Below are positions 24,196-33,791 of a stretch of DNA of 35,537 bases, piece by piece. A program made the position numbers and the translations under genes. The DNA is from Paracoccus sp. (in: a-proteobacteria). GTDB lineage: Bacteria > Pseudomonadota > Alphaproteobacteria > Rhodobacterales > Rhodobacteraceae. Below the pieces are notes generated by a model. That model did no database searches, was not told the origin of the DNA, and saw only the letters and a program-made list of their open reading frames with translations. Where the stretch lies: positions 1-35,537 of the forward strand of contig JAUNTZ010000029.1 of the NCBI GenBank assembly GCA_030538425.1. The letters are read 5' to 3'. Every line of letters begins with the position of its first letter. Positions within the stretch are counted from its first letter, which is position 1.

Positions 24196-25956
24196 ATGCT
24201 GTTTTTCGCGGCGCTTTTGCCAATTGCAATCGTATTCGTGCTGCTGGTGGTGATGCGGCTATCGGCCAAGGTCTCGATGCTGGTGGCCTATATCGCCACG
24301 GTCGTGCTGGCCTTGTTCGTCTGGGGGGCTGAGGGCGCGCGGGTCGGCGCGGCCACGGTGAACGGGGTCGTCACAGCCGTGACGCTGCTGTATATCGTGT
24401 TCGGCGCGATCCTGCTGTTGTTCACGGTGCAGGAATCGGGCGCGATCCGCGCCATCAAGCGCGGATTTACCGATATTTCGCCCGACCGGCGCGTGCAGGC
24501 GATCATCATCGCCTGGATGTTCGGCTCGATGATTGAAGGAGCCTCGGGCTTTGGCACGCCCGCTGCGGTGGCCGCGCCGCTGCTGCTGGCGATTGGCTTT
24601 CCGGCCATGGCGGCGGTGATGATCACGCTGATCATCCAGTCCACGCCGGTGTCGTTCGGGGCGGTCGGCACGCCGATGCTGGTCGGCGTCCAAAGCGGCC
24701 TGTCAAACAGCGAACTGGTCAGCACCACCATCGCACCCACCTATGCGACCGTGGCCGATTATGTGCCCTTTGTCGCCGCCAAGGTGGCGATGATCCATGC
24801 GCTGATCGGCTTTGTCATTCCGCTGATCATGGTCGCCATGATGACCCGCTTTTTCGGCGCGAATCGTAGCTTCCGTGAGGGGTTTGGCGCATGGAAATTC
24901 GCGCTTTTCGGCGGCATCGCCTTCACCGTGCCCTATTATCTGGTGGCGATTGTGCTGGGGCCGGAATTCCCCTCGCTGCTGGGCGGGCTGCTGGGGCTGT
25001 TCATCGTGATCTCGGCGGCGCGGGCCGGGCTGTTCCTGCCCGCCACGCAGTTCGATTTCCCGCCCCGCAACCAGTGGGATGAGACCTGGCAAGGCAGCGT
25101 CGGGCGCGAGGTGCAGGATGAGATCGCCCCGCCCGGCCGCCGCGAGATCTCGCTGTTGCAGGCCTGGATGCCCTATGTGATCGTCGTGGCTCTGCTGATC
25201 GCGACCCGCACGATTGCGCCGCTGACACGGTTCCTGCGCAGCGACGATGTGTCGATGGCATGGCGCGGGATTTTCGGCACCACGATCAATGTTCGGTGGG
25301 AGATCCTGTATTCGCCCGGCACGGTGATGATCCTTGCCTCCATCCTGTCCTGCTTTCTGTTCCGGATGCGGGGCAGCGATTACGCTCGCGCCTGGTCTTT
25401 GTCGGGCAAGACGATGATCTCGGCGGCGCCCGCGCTGCTGTTGGCGGTGCCGATGGTGCAGGTCTTTGTCAATTCCGGGTCCGAGGGGATACTGGCCATG
25501 CCCCTGGTGCTGGCGCAGGGTGTCTCGGACGCGGTGGGCAGCGCATGGCCGATGTTCGCCCCCACGATCGGCGCGCTTGGCGCGTTTATCGCGGGCTCGA
25601 ACACGGTGTCGAACATGATGTTTGCGCTGTTCCAGTTCTCAGCCGCGCATGGGATCGGGCTTGATCTGGCCGGGATCTCGATCGTGGTCGCGCTGCAAGC
25701 CGTGGGTGGCGCGGCAGGCAACATGATCTGCGTGCATAACGTGGTGGCCGCTTCGGCAACGGTCGGGCTGGTGGATCGCGAAGGCGATGTCATCCGCAAG
25801 ACGCTGATTCCGATGGCTTATTATGTGGTGCAGGCCGGTCTGATCGGTCTGGCGCTGATCCATGGCGGGATCTGGGGTGTGCTGGCGGTGCTGTGGCTGG
25901 TTGCGGTCATCGCGGGCTTCTGGTTCGCCGATGGGGCGCGCCGCAAGACCGCCTAG
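24196..25956 (+). CDS. lldP: L-lactate permease family transporter
   Basis: A 586-residue membrane protein with about 12–14 helices, of the LctP/LldP family that imports L-lactate, D-lactate or glycolate with protons. Typical segments: [34 protein letters not shown], and [15 protein letters not shown] plus [17 protein letters not shown] near the C-terminus. Slightly longer than the E. coli protein (551). Strong GGAGGAGAGGGG upstream of the ATG. It sits 87 bp after the response regulator and may be controlled by it. Its TAG stop overlaps the photolyase stop on the other strand (CTAG). The symbol is given by family; the substrate was not shown. Confidence 0.88.
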   Translation: MLFFAALLPIAIVFVLLVVMRLSAKVSMLVAYIATVVLALFVWGAEGARVGAATVNGVVTAVTLLYIVFGAILLLFTVQESGAIRAIKRGFTDISPDRRVQAIIIAWMFGSMIEGASGFGTPAAVAAPLLLAIGFPAMAAVMITLIIQSTPVSFGAVGTPMLVGVQSGLSNSELVSTTIAPTYATVADYVPFVAAKVAMIHALIGFVIPLIMVAMMTRFFGANRSFREGFGAWKFALFGGIAFTVPYYLVAIVLGPEFPSLLGGLLGLFIVISAARAGLFLPATQFDFPPRNQWDETWQGSVGREVQDEIAPPGRREISLLQAWMPYVIVVALLIATRTIAPLTRFLRSDDVSMAWRGIFGTTINVRWEILYSPGTVMILASILSCFLFRMRGSDYARAWSLSGKTMISAAPALLLAVPMVQVFVNSGSEGILAMPLVLAQGVSDAVGSAWPMFAPTIGALGAFIAGSNTVSNMMFALFQFSAAHGIGLDLAGISIVVALQAVGGAAGNMICVHNVVAASATVGLVDREGDVIRKTLIPMAYYVVQAGLIGLALIHGGIWGVLAVLWLVAVIAGFWFADGARRKTA

Positions 25957-27278
25957 CCGCGCATCTTTTGATAGGCCGCAAGCGCGCGCTTGCGGCCTTG
26001 ATCAAGCGCAATCAGCGGTTCGGGCCGCATGGTCGGGATCTGCCAGCTGCGCGGGATGGCGGCGCGGAACAGCGCGTCGCCCTCACCCTCCAGCCAATAG
26101 CGGGTATAGCGCGCCTGAGGGTCGAATTTCTGCTGCTGCGTCAATGGGTTAAAGATGCGAAAGAACGGCGCGGCATCCGGGCCGCAGCCCGCGACCCATT
26201 GCCAGTTCATCGCGTTCGACGCCGCATCCCAGTCGGTCAGCGTCTGGGCGAACCAGTCCAGCCCGACGCGCCAATCGGTCAGCAGGTGCTTGGTCAGATA
26301 GCTGGCCACGACCATGCGGACGCGGTTATGCATGGTGCCGGTGGCATAAAGCTCGCGCATCCCGGCATCGACCAGATCAACCCCGGTGAGTGCGCGCCGC
26401 CATGCCTCAGCATCGGCACTGTCGCCGCGCCAGGGGAAGTCATCCCAACCTTGGGCGAAGTTCTGGCGCGGCAGATCGGGCCAGTGATGCAGCAATTCGC
26501 GGCCGAACTCACGCCAGGCCAGCTCTGACAGGAACTTGTCGGCCCCCGCGACGCCGTCGTAAATCGCGCGCTGACCCGCAGCCCAGATCTGGCGCGCGCC
26601 GATCTCTCCGGTGGCAAGCGCGTCGGACAGGCCCGAGGTCGCATCCCGGTCGGGCCGGTCGCGGTCCGTGGGATAGGCTGGCAGGCGCTTGAGGAAAGCG
26701 CGCAGGCGCGCCATCGCCGCATCCTCGCCCGGCTTGGTCGCGCCCGCGACCACCGCCGCGCCGCGATCCATGCCGCGCGCCAGCCGCGCCACGCCCTGCG
26801 ATTCGGGCCATGCGGGCGGCGGATCAAGCCGGTCGGGCGCGGCGGCGGGGGCCGCGATATCGGCCTGACGCATCGCCTTCCAGAACGGGGTGAACACGCG
26901 GTAGGGTGTGCCTTGCCCGGTCAGAACCGAGCCCCTCGGGACAAGCGCATTGGGCGCGTGGCGCAAAACCGGCAGCCCCAGATCGGGCGCATCATGTGAG
27001 ACATGCACCGCCCCCGCGCCCGTGGCCCGGGCGAGGTCAGCCAAGACCTGCTCTGCCGCGCCATAAACCACCACCAGACCCGAGCCTCGCGCCCGCAGCC
27101 CTGCCTCAAGCGCGCTCAGCGCCTGCGCCACCCGCCAGCGAAACGCCGCGCCCCATAGGGCGACCTCATCATCGACGACAAACACCGGCAGAACCCAGCC
27201 CGCGCGGCTGGCCTCCAGCAAAGCCGGGTTATCCGCGATCCGCAGATCGTGGCGCAGCCAGACGATGCTGCCTGACAT
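25953..27278 (-). CDS. phrB: Deoxyribodipyrimidine photolyase (class I)
   Basis: A 441-residue flavoprotein that repairs UV-induced pyrimidine dimers using blue light. The N-terminal antenna domain starts [19 protein letters not shown]. The FAD domain has [20 protein letters not shown], a [21 protein letters not shown] helix, [19 protein letters not shown], then [19 protein letters not shown]-type residues; the electron-transfer tryptophans are in these blocks. The start is ATG 27278 ([11 protein letters not shown]), one base after the stop of the aldehyde dehydrogenase gene, so translation is probably coupled. The longer frame to 27353 lies within that gene. Tail-to-tail with lldP. Confidence 0.92.
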   Translation of the reverse strand: MSGSIVWLRHDLRIADNPALLEASRAGWVLPVFVVDDEVALWGAAFRWRVAQALSALEAGLRARGSGLVVVYGAAEQVLADLARATGAGAVHVSHDAPDLGLPVLRHAPNALVPRGSVLTGQGTPYRVFTPFWKAMRQADIAAPAAAPDRLDPPPAWPESQGVARLARGMDRGAAVVAGATKPGEDAAMARLRAFLKRLPAYPTDRDRPDRDATSGLSDALATGEIGARQIWAAGQRAIYDGVAGADKFLSELAWREFGRELLHHWPDLPRQNFAQGWDDFPWRGDSADAEAWRRALTGVDLVDAGMRELYATGTMHNRVRMVVASYLTKHLLTDWRVGLDWFAQTLTDWDAASNAMNWQWVAGCGPDAAPFFRIFNPLTQQQKFDPQARYTRYWLEGEGDALFRAAIPRSWQIPTMRPEPLIALDQGRKRALAAYQKMRG

Positions 27279-27279
27279 C

Positions 27280-28731
27280 TCAGGCGTCAGGGTCCCAGCC
27301 GGAAATCGCCTTGGCGTCCATGAACTCTTCCAGCCCGAACACGCCACCCTCACGCGCCCGGCCCGAGCATTTGATGCCCCCGAACGGCGCCCCGGCCCCG
27401 CGCGATTCGCCGTTCATCTCAACCATGCCCGAGCGCAGCTTGCGCGACAGCCGGTTGCGCCGCGCGCCGTCCTGCGACTGGACATAGTTGGTTAACCCAT
27501 AAGGCGTATCATTGGCGATCCGCACCGCCTCATCCTCAGAATCGAAGGGAATGATGGTCAGGACCGGGCCAAAGATCTCCTTTCGGGCGATCTCCATGTC
27601 GTTATTGGCATCGGCAAAGACGGTCGGGCGGACGAAATAGCCGCGATTGACGCCCTCGGGCAGGCCGGTGCCGCCCGCGACCAGCCGCGCGCCTTCGTCA
27701 ATGCCGGTCTGGATCAGCTCCTGAATCTGCTCCCACTGCTTTTTGCTGACCACCGGGCCGATATGCTTGCCGCTATCATGGCCACTTGCGACGCGAGTGT
27801 CATTGGCGACCTTGGCCGCAATCTCAACCGCGCGATCATAGGCGGGGCGCTCGACCAGCATCCGGGTCGGCGCATTGCAGCTTTGGCCCGAATTGTTGAA
27901 ACAATGGCGCGCGCCGCGTTTCACGGCGTCGTCGTCGGCATCCGCAAAGATCAGGTTCGCGCCCTTGCCGCCCAGCTCTAGCGCGACCTTTTTCAGCGTG
28001 TCGGCAGCGGCTTTGGAAATCGCGATCCCCGCGCGGGTCGAGCCGGTGAAAGAGATCATGTCCACGTCAGGATGCACCGAAAGCTGATGGCCAACCCCCT
28101 CGCCATCGCCGTTCACCATGTTGAACACCCCCGGCGGCAGCCCGGCCTCATCCACGATCTCGGCAAAGAGGATCGAGGAGAGGGGCGCGATCTCGGACGG
28201 TTTCAGCACCATGGTATTGCCGCCCAGAATCGCCGGAATCACCTTGAGCGTGACCTGATTCATCGGCCAGTTCCAGGGCGTGATAAGACCCACGACGCCC
28301 ACCGGCTCCCATGCGATCATGGTGGTGGGGGCGTGGTCGCCCAAGGGGCGCACATATTCGAAGTCACGCGCGGCGCGGATAAAGTTCTCAATATGCGAGG
28401 TCCCGGCGGCCACCTGATCGTCCAGCGACATATCGGCGGGGGCGCCCATCTCATGGGTGATGGCGGCGGCCATGTCCTTGGCGCGCTTTTTATAGATGGC
28501 AAGGATTTTTTCGACATATTCCAGACGCTTGGAGGGCTCGGTCTGCGCCCAGTCGGCAAAGGCCGCCCGCGCCGCCTCAACCGCCCTATCGGTATCGGCC
28601 TGATCACCCAGCGAGATCACCGCGACCGGCTCTTCGGTCGAGGGGTCGATCACCTCGCAATCGCGCGGCGCGGCGGGGTCCACCCATGCGCCGTTGATAT
28701 AGAACTTACGCTTGTCTTGCAGATCGGTCAT
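27280..28731 (-). CDS. NAD(P)-dependent aldehyde dehydrogenase
   Basis: A 483-residue enzyme that oxidises an aldehyde to its acid. Cofactor and catalytic motifs: TPWNWPMNQ (151–159), FTGSTRAG (228–235), catalytic Glu252 in LELGGKGAN, nucleophile Cys285 in NNSGQSCNAPTR, and EIFGPVL near 405–411. AAAGGAG lies six bases before ATG 28731. The substrate is not evident; the family is broad. It is upstream of and abuts the photolyase gene, and is divergent from the peroxiredoxin gene with 123 bp between them. Confidence 0.9.
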   Translation of the reverse strand: MTDLQDKRKFYINGAWVDPAAPRDCEVIDPSTEEPVAVISLGDQADTDRAVEAARAAFADWAQTEPSKRLEYVEKILAIYKKRAKDMAAAITHEMGAPADMSLDDQVAAGTSHIENFIRAARDFEYVRPLGDHAPTTMIAWEPVGVVGLITPWNWPMNQVTLKVIPAILGGNTMVLKPSEIAPLSSILFAEIVDEAGLPPGVFNMVNGDGEGVGHQLSVHPDVDMISFTGSTRAGIAISKAAADTLKKVALELGGKGANLIFADADDDAVKRGARHCFNNSGQSCNAPTRMLVERPAYDRAVEIAAKVANDTRVASGHDSGKHIGPVVSKKQWEQIQELIQTGIDEGARLVAGGTGLPEGVNRGYFVRPTVFADANNDMEIARKEIFGPVLTIIPFDSEDEAVRIANDTPYGLTNYVQSQDGARRNRLSRKLRSGMVEMNGESRGAGAPFGGIKCSGRAREGGVFGLEEFMDAKAISGWDPDA

Positions 28732-28854
28732 TGCTTGCTCCTTTCGGGCCTTTGGTAAAAGGGTGGCATCTGAACGGCCCGGGCGCAAGGTGCTGGAATT
28801 CGGCGCGGCAATACATATGTCGGCCGCGATGACAGCCAACAGAAAGGCCGAACC

Positions 28855-29508
28855 ATGGGACTTCGTATCAACGACATCGCCCCCGATTTCACCGCCGAAA
28901 GCACCGAAGGCACGATCCGTTTCCACGATTGGATCGGTGACAGCTATGCGATCATCTTCTCACATCCGCGCGATTTCACGCCGGTTTGCACGACCGAGTT
29001 CGGCGCCGTCGCCCGTCTGGTCCCCGAATTTGAGGCGCGCGACACCAAGGTAATCGGCGTCTCCGTCGATTCGGTTGAGGATCATGGCAAATGGAAGCGC
29101 GATATCGAACATTTCGCCCAGTCGCCCGCGAATTTCCCGATCATCGACGACACCTCACTGACCGTGGCCAAGGCCTATGACATGCTGCCCGCCGAGGCCT
29201 ACCTGCCCGAAAACCGCACCCCCGCGAATACCGCGACGGTGCGCACGGTCTATATCATCGGGCCGGACAAGAAGGTGCGGCTGACCATGACCTATCCGAT
29301 GTCGGTGGGCCGCAACTTTGCCGAGATCCTGCGCGCGCTTGACGCGGTGCGCAAGACGGACGGGGTGCCCTTGGCCACGCCCGCCGACTGGGTGCCGGGT
29401 CAGGACGTGATCGTGGCGCTGTCGCTGGACGACGCGGCGGCTGAGGAACGCTATGGCAAGATCGACAAGAAGCTGCCCTATCTGCGGTTTGCCAAAGACC
29501 CGGCCTGA
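28855..29508 (+). CDS. 1-Cys peroxiredoxin (Prx6-type)
   Basis: A 217-residue thiol peroxidase that reduces hydrogen peroxide and alkyl hydroperoxides. The peroxidatic Cys45 lies in HPRDFTPVCTTEFG, and it is the only cysteine, so there is no resolving cysteine. The Prx6-type C-terminal extension (TPADWVPGQDVIVALSLDD, then KLPYLRFAKDP) and total length fit. Upstream AGAAAGG is the likely binding site. Converges with the glycosyltransferase gene 15 bp away. Confidence 0.94.
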   Translation: MGLRINDIAPDFTAESTEGTIRFHDWIGDSYAIIFSHPRDFTPVCTTEFGAVARLVPEFEARDTKVIGVSVDSVEDHGKWKRDIEHFAQSPANFPIIDDTSLTVAKAYDMLPAEAYLPENRTPANTATVRTVYIIGPDKKVRLTMTYPMSVGRNFAEILRALDAVRKTDGVPLATPADWVPGQDVIVALSLDDAAAEERYGKIDKKLPYLRFAKDPA

Positions 29509-29523
29509 GGCGCGCGCCCCCGG

Positions 29524-30330
29524 TCAGTAGCTGTCCGGCTCGGGCGGCTCGACCGGGGGGTGCTTTTCCATCGCCTCGATTTCCCAGCGTTTGGCCTCGG
29601 TCAGGAAGGAATAGACCGCGCCCTTCGCGGCATGGATGAACCCGCCCCAGCCGCAGCGCCAAAGCCCGTGGCGGAAATACCAGCGCAGAAAGAACACCGG
29701 CGGGCTGAGCAGCATCTTCCACGGTTGCGCCTTTTGCCCGCGCCCGTGCTTCATCTGCGCCTTGAGCGTCGAATAACGGTTTTCCTTCTGCATCTGGTCA
29801 TGCAGCGGGATCGGGCTGAAATGCAAAAGTCCGCCCGGCGCGCGGCGGGTCTCTCCGTCAATCGCGATGCCCTCATGGACCAGATCGGTTGTGTTGAACC
29901 GCCCCTTGCCGCGCCGGAACAGGCGGTTGTGATAGCGTTCATGCGCGCGCGGCGGCACAAAGCCGTGGCCGTTGATGTAATCGTAACGAGTGATCTTCCA
30001 GCCGTTCACCCCCGGCTGCGCCAGCAGATCGGCAAAGCCCGTGCGCAGCGTGCGGCTGATCCGTTCGTCGCTGTCGATGCTGAGGCACCAGTCTTGCCCG
30101 CATTGGTCCAGCGCGAACTGTTTCTGCGAGCCAAAGCCCAGCCAATCCTGATGAATGATGCGCAGCGGCAGCCCCTCAGCCCGCAACCGCTCCAGAATGG
30201 CCAGCGTCCCATCGGTTGAGCCGGAATCGACCACGACGATCTCAGCACAGAAATCGACGCTGCGGATGCAGCGCTCGATCACTTTTTCTTCGTTCTGGCA
30301 GATGATGAAGGCGGAAACCGGAAGGATCAT
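29524..30330 (-). CDS. Family 2 glycosyltransferase, lipopolysaccharide-core type
   Basis: A 268-residue GT-A enzyme. Nucleotide-sugar motifs: SAFIICQNEEKVIERCI (residues 6–22), VVVDSGSTDGT (32–42) and the DSD metal site at 86–88 (SIDSDERIS). The middle (YHNRLFRRGKGRF... DLVHEG) and the C-terminal WYFRHGLWRCGWGGFIHA resemble WaaE/KdtX-like transferases that add a sugar to the LPS inner core; membrane-associated at the cytoplasmic face. The start is ATG 30330 by family alignment; the frame runs back to 30462, across the pnp terminator, without support. Sugar and acceptor unknown. Confidence 0.85.
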   Translation of the reverse strand: MILPVSAFIICQNEEKVIERCIRSVDFCAEIVVVDSGSTDGTLAILERLRAEGLPLRIIHQDWLGFGSQKQFALDQCGQDWCLSIDSDERISRTLRTGFADLLAQPGVNGWKITRYDYINGHGFVPPRAHERYHNRLFRRGKGRFNTTDLVHEGIAIDGETRRAPGGLLHFSPIPLHDQMQKENRYSTLKAQMKHGRGQKAQPWKMLLSPPVFFLRWYFRHGLWRCGWGGFIHAAKGAVYSFLTEAKRWEIEAMEKHPPVEPPEPDSY

Positions 30331-30414
30331 GTGGCCCTGAAAAAATGTTGACTGACCAACAGTTACAGGACTTGCCAGCAGCGGGGAATACACAACTTGG
30401 CGTGGCCCGCCTTG

Positions 30415-30452
30415 CATCAAAAAACCCCCTGCGGCGTCGGGGCCGCAGGGGG
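30415..30452 (-). terminator. Rho-independent terminator of pnp
   Basis: Perfect 11-bp stem CCCCCTGCGGC (30425–30435) / GCCGCAGGGGG (30442–30452) with a 6-base loop. On the minus strand it is followed by TTTTTTGATG. It lies 22 bp after the pnp stop. Confidence 0.92.
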
Positions 30453-30474
30453 TCATTTTCACATCAGGCGGCGA

Positions 30475-32619
30475 TCACTCCCCGGCCTGATCGTCCTTTT
30501 TCTCGACGATCTCTTCGCCGGTTTCCTGATCGACCATGCGCATGCCCAGACGGACCTTGCCGCGGTCGTCAAAGCCCAGCAGCTTGACCTTGACCTCCTG
30601 GCCTTCCTTCAGCGCATCCGACGGATGGTTCAGGCGCTTGTTGGCGATCTGGGACACATGGACCAGACCGTCACGCTTGCCAAAGAAGTTCACGAAGGCG
30701 CCGAAATCGACCAGTTTGACGACCTTGCCGGTGTAGATCTGGCCTTCCTCGGGCTCGGCCACGATGGACCAGATCATCTCATGCGCTTTCTTGATCGAAT
30801 CGGCATTGGCCGAGGCGATCTTGATCGTGCCATCGTCGTTGATGTCCACTTTCGCGCCCGAAACCTCGACGATCTCGCGGATCACCTTGCCGCCCGAACC
30901 GATCACTTCGCGGATCTTGTCGGTCGGGATCTGCATCGTCTCGATACGCGGGGCATGGGCCGAAAACTCGGACCGGCCTTCGCTCAGCGCCTTGCCCATC
31001 TCGGCCAGAATGTGCATCCGGCCGTCCTTGGCCTGCGCCAAAGCTTGGCTCATGATTTCCGGCGTGATCCCGGCAACCTTGATGTCCATTTGCAGCGAGG
31101 TGATGCCGTTTTCCGTCCCGGCCACCTTGAAGTCCATGTCGCCCAGATGATCCTCATCACCCAGAATATCGGTCAGAACGGCATATTTGCCATCATCCTC
31201 AAGGATCAGACCCATCGCGACACCGGCCACCGGCGCCTTCAGCGGCACGCCCGCATCCATCATCGACAGCGAACCGCCGCAAACCGAGGCCATCGAGGAC
31301 GAGCCGTTCGATTCGGTGATCTCGGAGACCATGCGGATCGTATAGGGGAAGTCGGTCGGCGCAGGCAGCACGGCTTGCAGCGCGCGCCATGCCAGCTTGC
31401 CGTGACCGATCTCACGACGACCGGGCGAACCCACGCGGCCAACCTCGCCCACCGAATAGGGCGGGAAGTTGTAATGCAGCAGGAAGTTCGAGCGGAAATT
31501 GCCATGCAGCGAGTCGATGATCTGTTCATCATCGCCCGTGCCAAGCGTGGTTACGCACAGCGCCTGCGTCTCGCCACGGGTGAACAGCGCCGAGCCATGG
31601 GTGCGCGGCAGAACGCGGACCTGCGTGTCGATGGCACGCACGGTTTTCGTGTCGCGACCGTCGATGCGGGCACCGCCCGAAATGATGTCACCGCGCAGAA
31701 TGCCCGATTCCAGCTTTTTCATCGCGGAACCAAGGTTCGGATCGGCCAGATCGTCCTCGGACAGACCTTCGCGCACCTTGATCTGGGCGGCCTCGATCGC
31801 GTCGCGGCGCTGACCCTTGTCGCGGATCGCATAGGCGGCGCGCATATCGGTCTCACCCAATGCCTTCACGCGGTCATAAAGCGCGGCGTAATCGGGCGGG
31901 GTAAAGTCGAACGGTTCCTTGGCGGCGGCCTCGGCCAGTTCGATAATCAGGTCGATCACCGGCTGCATCTGTTCATGGCCGAACTTGACCGCGCCCAGCA
32001 TCTCATCCTCGGACAGCTCGTAAGCCTCGGATTCGACCATCATCACGGCGTCACGGGTGCCCGCAACGACCAGATCCAGCCGCTGTTCGGGGTTCATGCG
32101 CAGGTTGTCCATGTCCTGAACCTCGGGGTTCAGCACATATTCACCATTCGCAAAGCCCACGCGGGCGGCGGCAATCGGGCCACGGAACGGCACGCCCGAA
32201 ATGGTCAGCGCAGCCGAGGCGGCGATCATCGCGACGATATCGGGATCGTTCACCAGATCATGCGACAGCACGGTGCACATGACCAGAACTTCGTTCTTGA
32301 AGCCCGGCACGAAAAGCGGGCGGATCGGACGGTCGATCAGGCGCGAGGTCAGCGTTTCCTTTTCCGAAGGACGGCCTTCGCGCTTGAAGAAGCCGCCGGG
32401 GATCTTGCCGGCGGCATAGGTTTTTTCCTGATAATGGACGGTCAGGGGGAAAAAGTCCTGACCGGGCTTCGGCTCACGCGCATAGGTCACGTTCGCCATG
32501 ACCGAGGTTTCGCCAAGCGTCGCAATGACCGAGCCATCGGCCTGACGGGCAATCTTGCCGGTTTCCAGCGTCAGCGTGTCCTGACCCCACTGGATTGATT
32601 TCTTAACTTCTTCAAACAT
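30475..32619 (-). CDS. pnp: Polynucleotide phosphorylase
   Basis: A 714-residue 3'-5' exoribonuclease and polymerase of the RNA degradosome. Two RNase PH-like domains (residues ~1–145 and ~315–540, the latter with [19 protein letters not shown]), a KH domain with [11 protein letters not shown] (~573–583) and an S1 domain ([18 protein letters not shown] from ~626). Ends with an acidic tail. GAGGAAATCTG precedes the ATG at 32619; the frame continues upstream to 32676 but is not supported. A hairpin lies just before the ribosome binding site. Separated from rpsO by two unrelated genes, whereas the two are usually adjacent. Confidence 0.97.
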   Translation of the reverse strand: MFEEVKKSIQWGQDTLTLETGKIARQADGSVIATLGETSVMANVTYAREPKPGQDFFPLTVHYQEKTYAAGKIPGGFFKREGRPSEKETLTSRLIDRPIRPLFVPGFKNEVLVMCTVLSHDLVNDPDIVAMIAASAALTISGVPFRGPIAAARVGFANGEYVLNPEVQDMDNLRMNPEQRLDLVVAGTRDAVMMVESEAYELSEDEMLGAVKFGHEQMQPVIDLIIELAEAAAKEPFDFTPPDYAALYDRVKALGETDMRAAYAIRDKGQRRDAIEAAQIKVREGLSEDDLADPNLGSAMKKLESGILRGDIISGGARIDGRDTKTVRAIDTQVRVLPRTHGSALFTRGETQALCVTTLGTGDDEQIIDSLHGNFRSNFLLHYNFPPYSVGEVGRVGSPGRREIGHGKLAWRALQAVLPAPTDFPYTIRMVSEITESNGSSSMASVCGGSLSMMDAGVPLKAPVAGVAMGLILEDDGKYAVLTDILGDEDHLGDMDFKVAGTENGITSLQMDIKVAGITPEIMSQALAQAKDGRMHILAEMGKALSEGRSEFSAHAPRIETMQIPTDKIREVIGSGGKVIREIVEVSGAKVDINDDGTIKIASANADSIKKAHEMIWSIVAEPEEGQIYTGKVVKLVDFGAFVNFFGKRDGLVHVSQIANKRLNHPSDALKEGQEVKVKLLGFDDRGKVRLGMRMVDQETGEEIVEKKDDQAGE

Positions 32620-32632
32620 CAGATTTCCTCTT

Positions 32633-32657
32633 GGACAGTCCGGCCCTCCGGCTGTCC
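32633..32657 (-). promoter_or_regulatory. Leader hairpin directly upstream of pnp
   Basis: GGACAG + CCGG (32633–32643) pairs with CCGG + CTGTCC (32648–32657) around a CCCT loop, with one unpaired base at 32639. The 10-bp stem ends 13 bases before the pnp start codon, next to the GAGGAAA binding site. In enterobacteria a pnp leader stem is cut by RNase III for autoregulation; a similar role here is inferred by position only. Confidence 0.5.
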
Positions 32658-32855
32658 TTGCATATGGCGGCCCCATTGCCGCCGTTTCCGCCCCGATCCT
32701 TTGCGCAGCCCCGGGGCAAGGCTCACGTCACAGATGGGCGGGGGATACAGGAAAAGCGGCGATTTGGCTAGGGGTTGCGGACGGCGCGCCGGTTGCAGGG
32801 AACATCGCCGCCCCCTTTTGCGTTTCGGGATATATATTTGCATGAGGATGCTTCG

Positions 32856-33734
32856 ATGACCCAAGACAATTCTGCGCATGACGACCACCACGATGGCGGC
32901 TTCGCCGCTGACTTTCCTGCCCTGATGGGGCGGCGCGGGCTTCTGGCGCTGTTTGGCACCGGCGCGGTGGCCGGTCTGACCCTCAGCCCGGCGGCGGCGC
33001 TTGCCAATTGCGTGGCCCTGCCTTGGGAGACCGCCGGTCCCTATCCCGCCGATGGCAGCAATTCGCGCGATGGCCAGATCATCAACGTGCTGACCCAGAA
33101 CGGCGTGATCCGCGACGATATCCGCGCCTCGTTCGGCGATTACAGCGGTGAGGCCGAGGGCGTCCCGCTGGAGATTGAGGTGCTCTTGCAGAATGCCGAC
33201 GGCTGCACGCCGCTGGCGGGTCATGCGATCTATCTGTGGCAATGCGATGCGCTTGGCCAGTATTCGCTGTATAATCTGACCGATCAGAACTTCCTGCGCG
33301 GCGTGGTGATCACCGATGAGGAGGGGCGCGCGCGGCTCACCAGCATCGTTCCGGGCTGCTATGATGGCCGCTGGCCGCATATCCATTTCGAGGTGTTTAC
33401 CAATGCCGAGGCCGCCGTCTCAGGCGAGGCCTCGGTGCTGACCGCGCAAATCGCGCTGCCCCATGACGAGATGGAGCGCGTCTATACCGCCGACAGCCGC
33501 TATGCCAACGGGCTGGAAAATCTGAGCCGGATCACGCTGCAATCGGACAATGTGTTCGGCGACAATACCGAAGAACAGATTGCCCAGCAGATGCTGGCCA
33601 TGACCGGCTCACCCGAAGAGGGCTACCAGTCCACCATCACCATTCCGGTGGATTTCAAGGCCGACCGCAGCAGTGCGCGCATGGCCCCGCCGCCCGGCGG
33701 GCGTGGTCCGGGTGGCAGACCGCCGCGCAACTAA
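32856..33734 (+). CDS. Exported intradiol ring-cleavage dioxygenase-like protein
   Basis: A 292-residue protein with the protocatechuate/catechol-1,2-dioxygenase fold. The proposed Fe(III) ligands are visible: Tyr136 (CDALGQYS), Tyr169 (GCYDGR), His175 and His177 (RWPHIHFEV), with Arg172 in the usual place. A Tat-like leader (GRRGLLALFGTGAVAG from residue 25) puts it outside the cytoplasm. A histidine/aspartate-rich stretch precedes it (HDDHHDGG), and the tail is Gly/Pro-rich (PPPGGRGPGGRPP). ATG 32856 is preceded by GAGG at 32844–32847. Classic intradiol enzymes are cytoplasmic; exported members are known but poorly characterised. No aromatic-pathway genes adjoin, so the substrate is unknown. 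It lies between pnp and rpsO, pointing the other way. Confidence 0.87.
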   Translation: MTQDNSAHDDHHDGGFAADFPALMGRRGLLALFGTGAVAGLTLSPAAALANCVALPWETAGPYPADGSNSRDGQIINVLTQNGVIRDDIRASFGDYSGEAEGVPLEIEVLLQNADGCTPLAGHAIYLWQCDALGQYSLYNLTDQNFLRGVVITDEEGRARLTSIVPGCYDGRWPHIHFEVFTNAEAAVSGEASVLTAQIALPHDEMERVYTADSRYANGLENLSRITLQSDNVFGDNTEEQIAQQMLAMTGSPEEGYQSTITIPVDFKADRSSARMAPPPGGRGPGGRPPRN

Positions 33735-33743
33735 GCGAAATGA

Positions 33744-33771
33744 AAACGCCCGCAGAACCCTGCGGGCGTTT
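33744..33771. terminator. Bidirectional terminator between the dioxygenase-like and SnoaL-like genes
   Basis: Perfect 12-bp stem AAACGCCCGCAG (33744–33755) / CTGCGGGCGTTT (33760–33771) with an AACC loop, flanked by A-rich and T-rich ends. Placed between two convergent genes, so it can serve both. Confidence 0.9.
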
Positions 33772-33791
33772 CTTGACTGCCGGGGCCTGTC

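Noticed and set aside
30397-32598. A 733-codon open frame on the plus strand opposite pnp
   Set aside because: It mirrors pnp almost exactly, arises from high third-position GC, has no family resemblance and no ribosome binding site.
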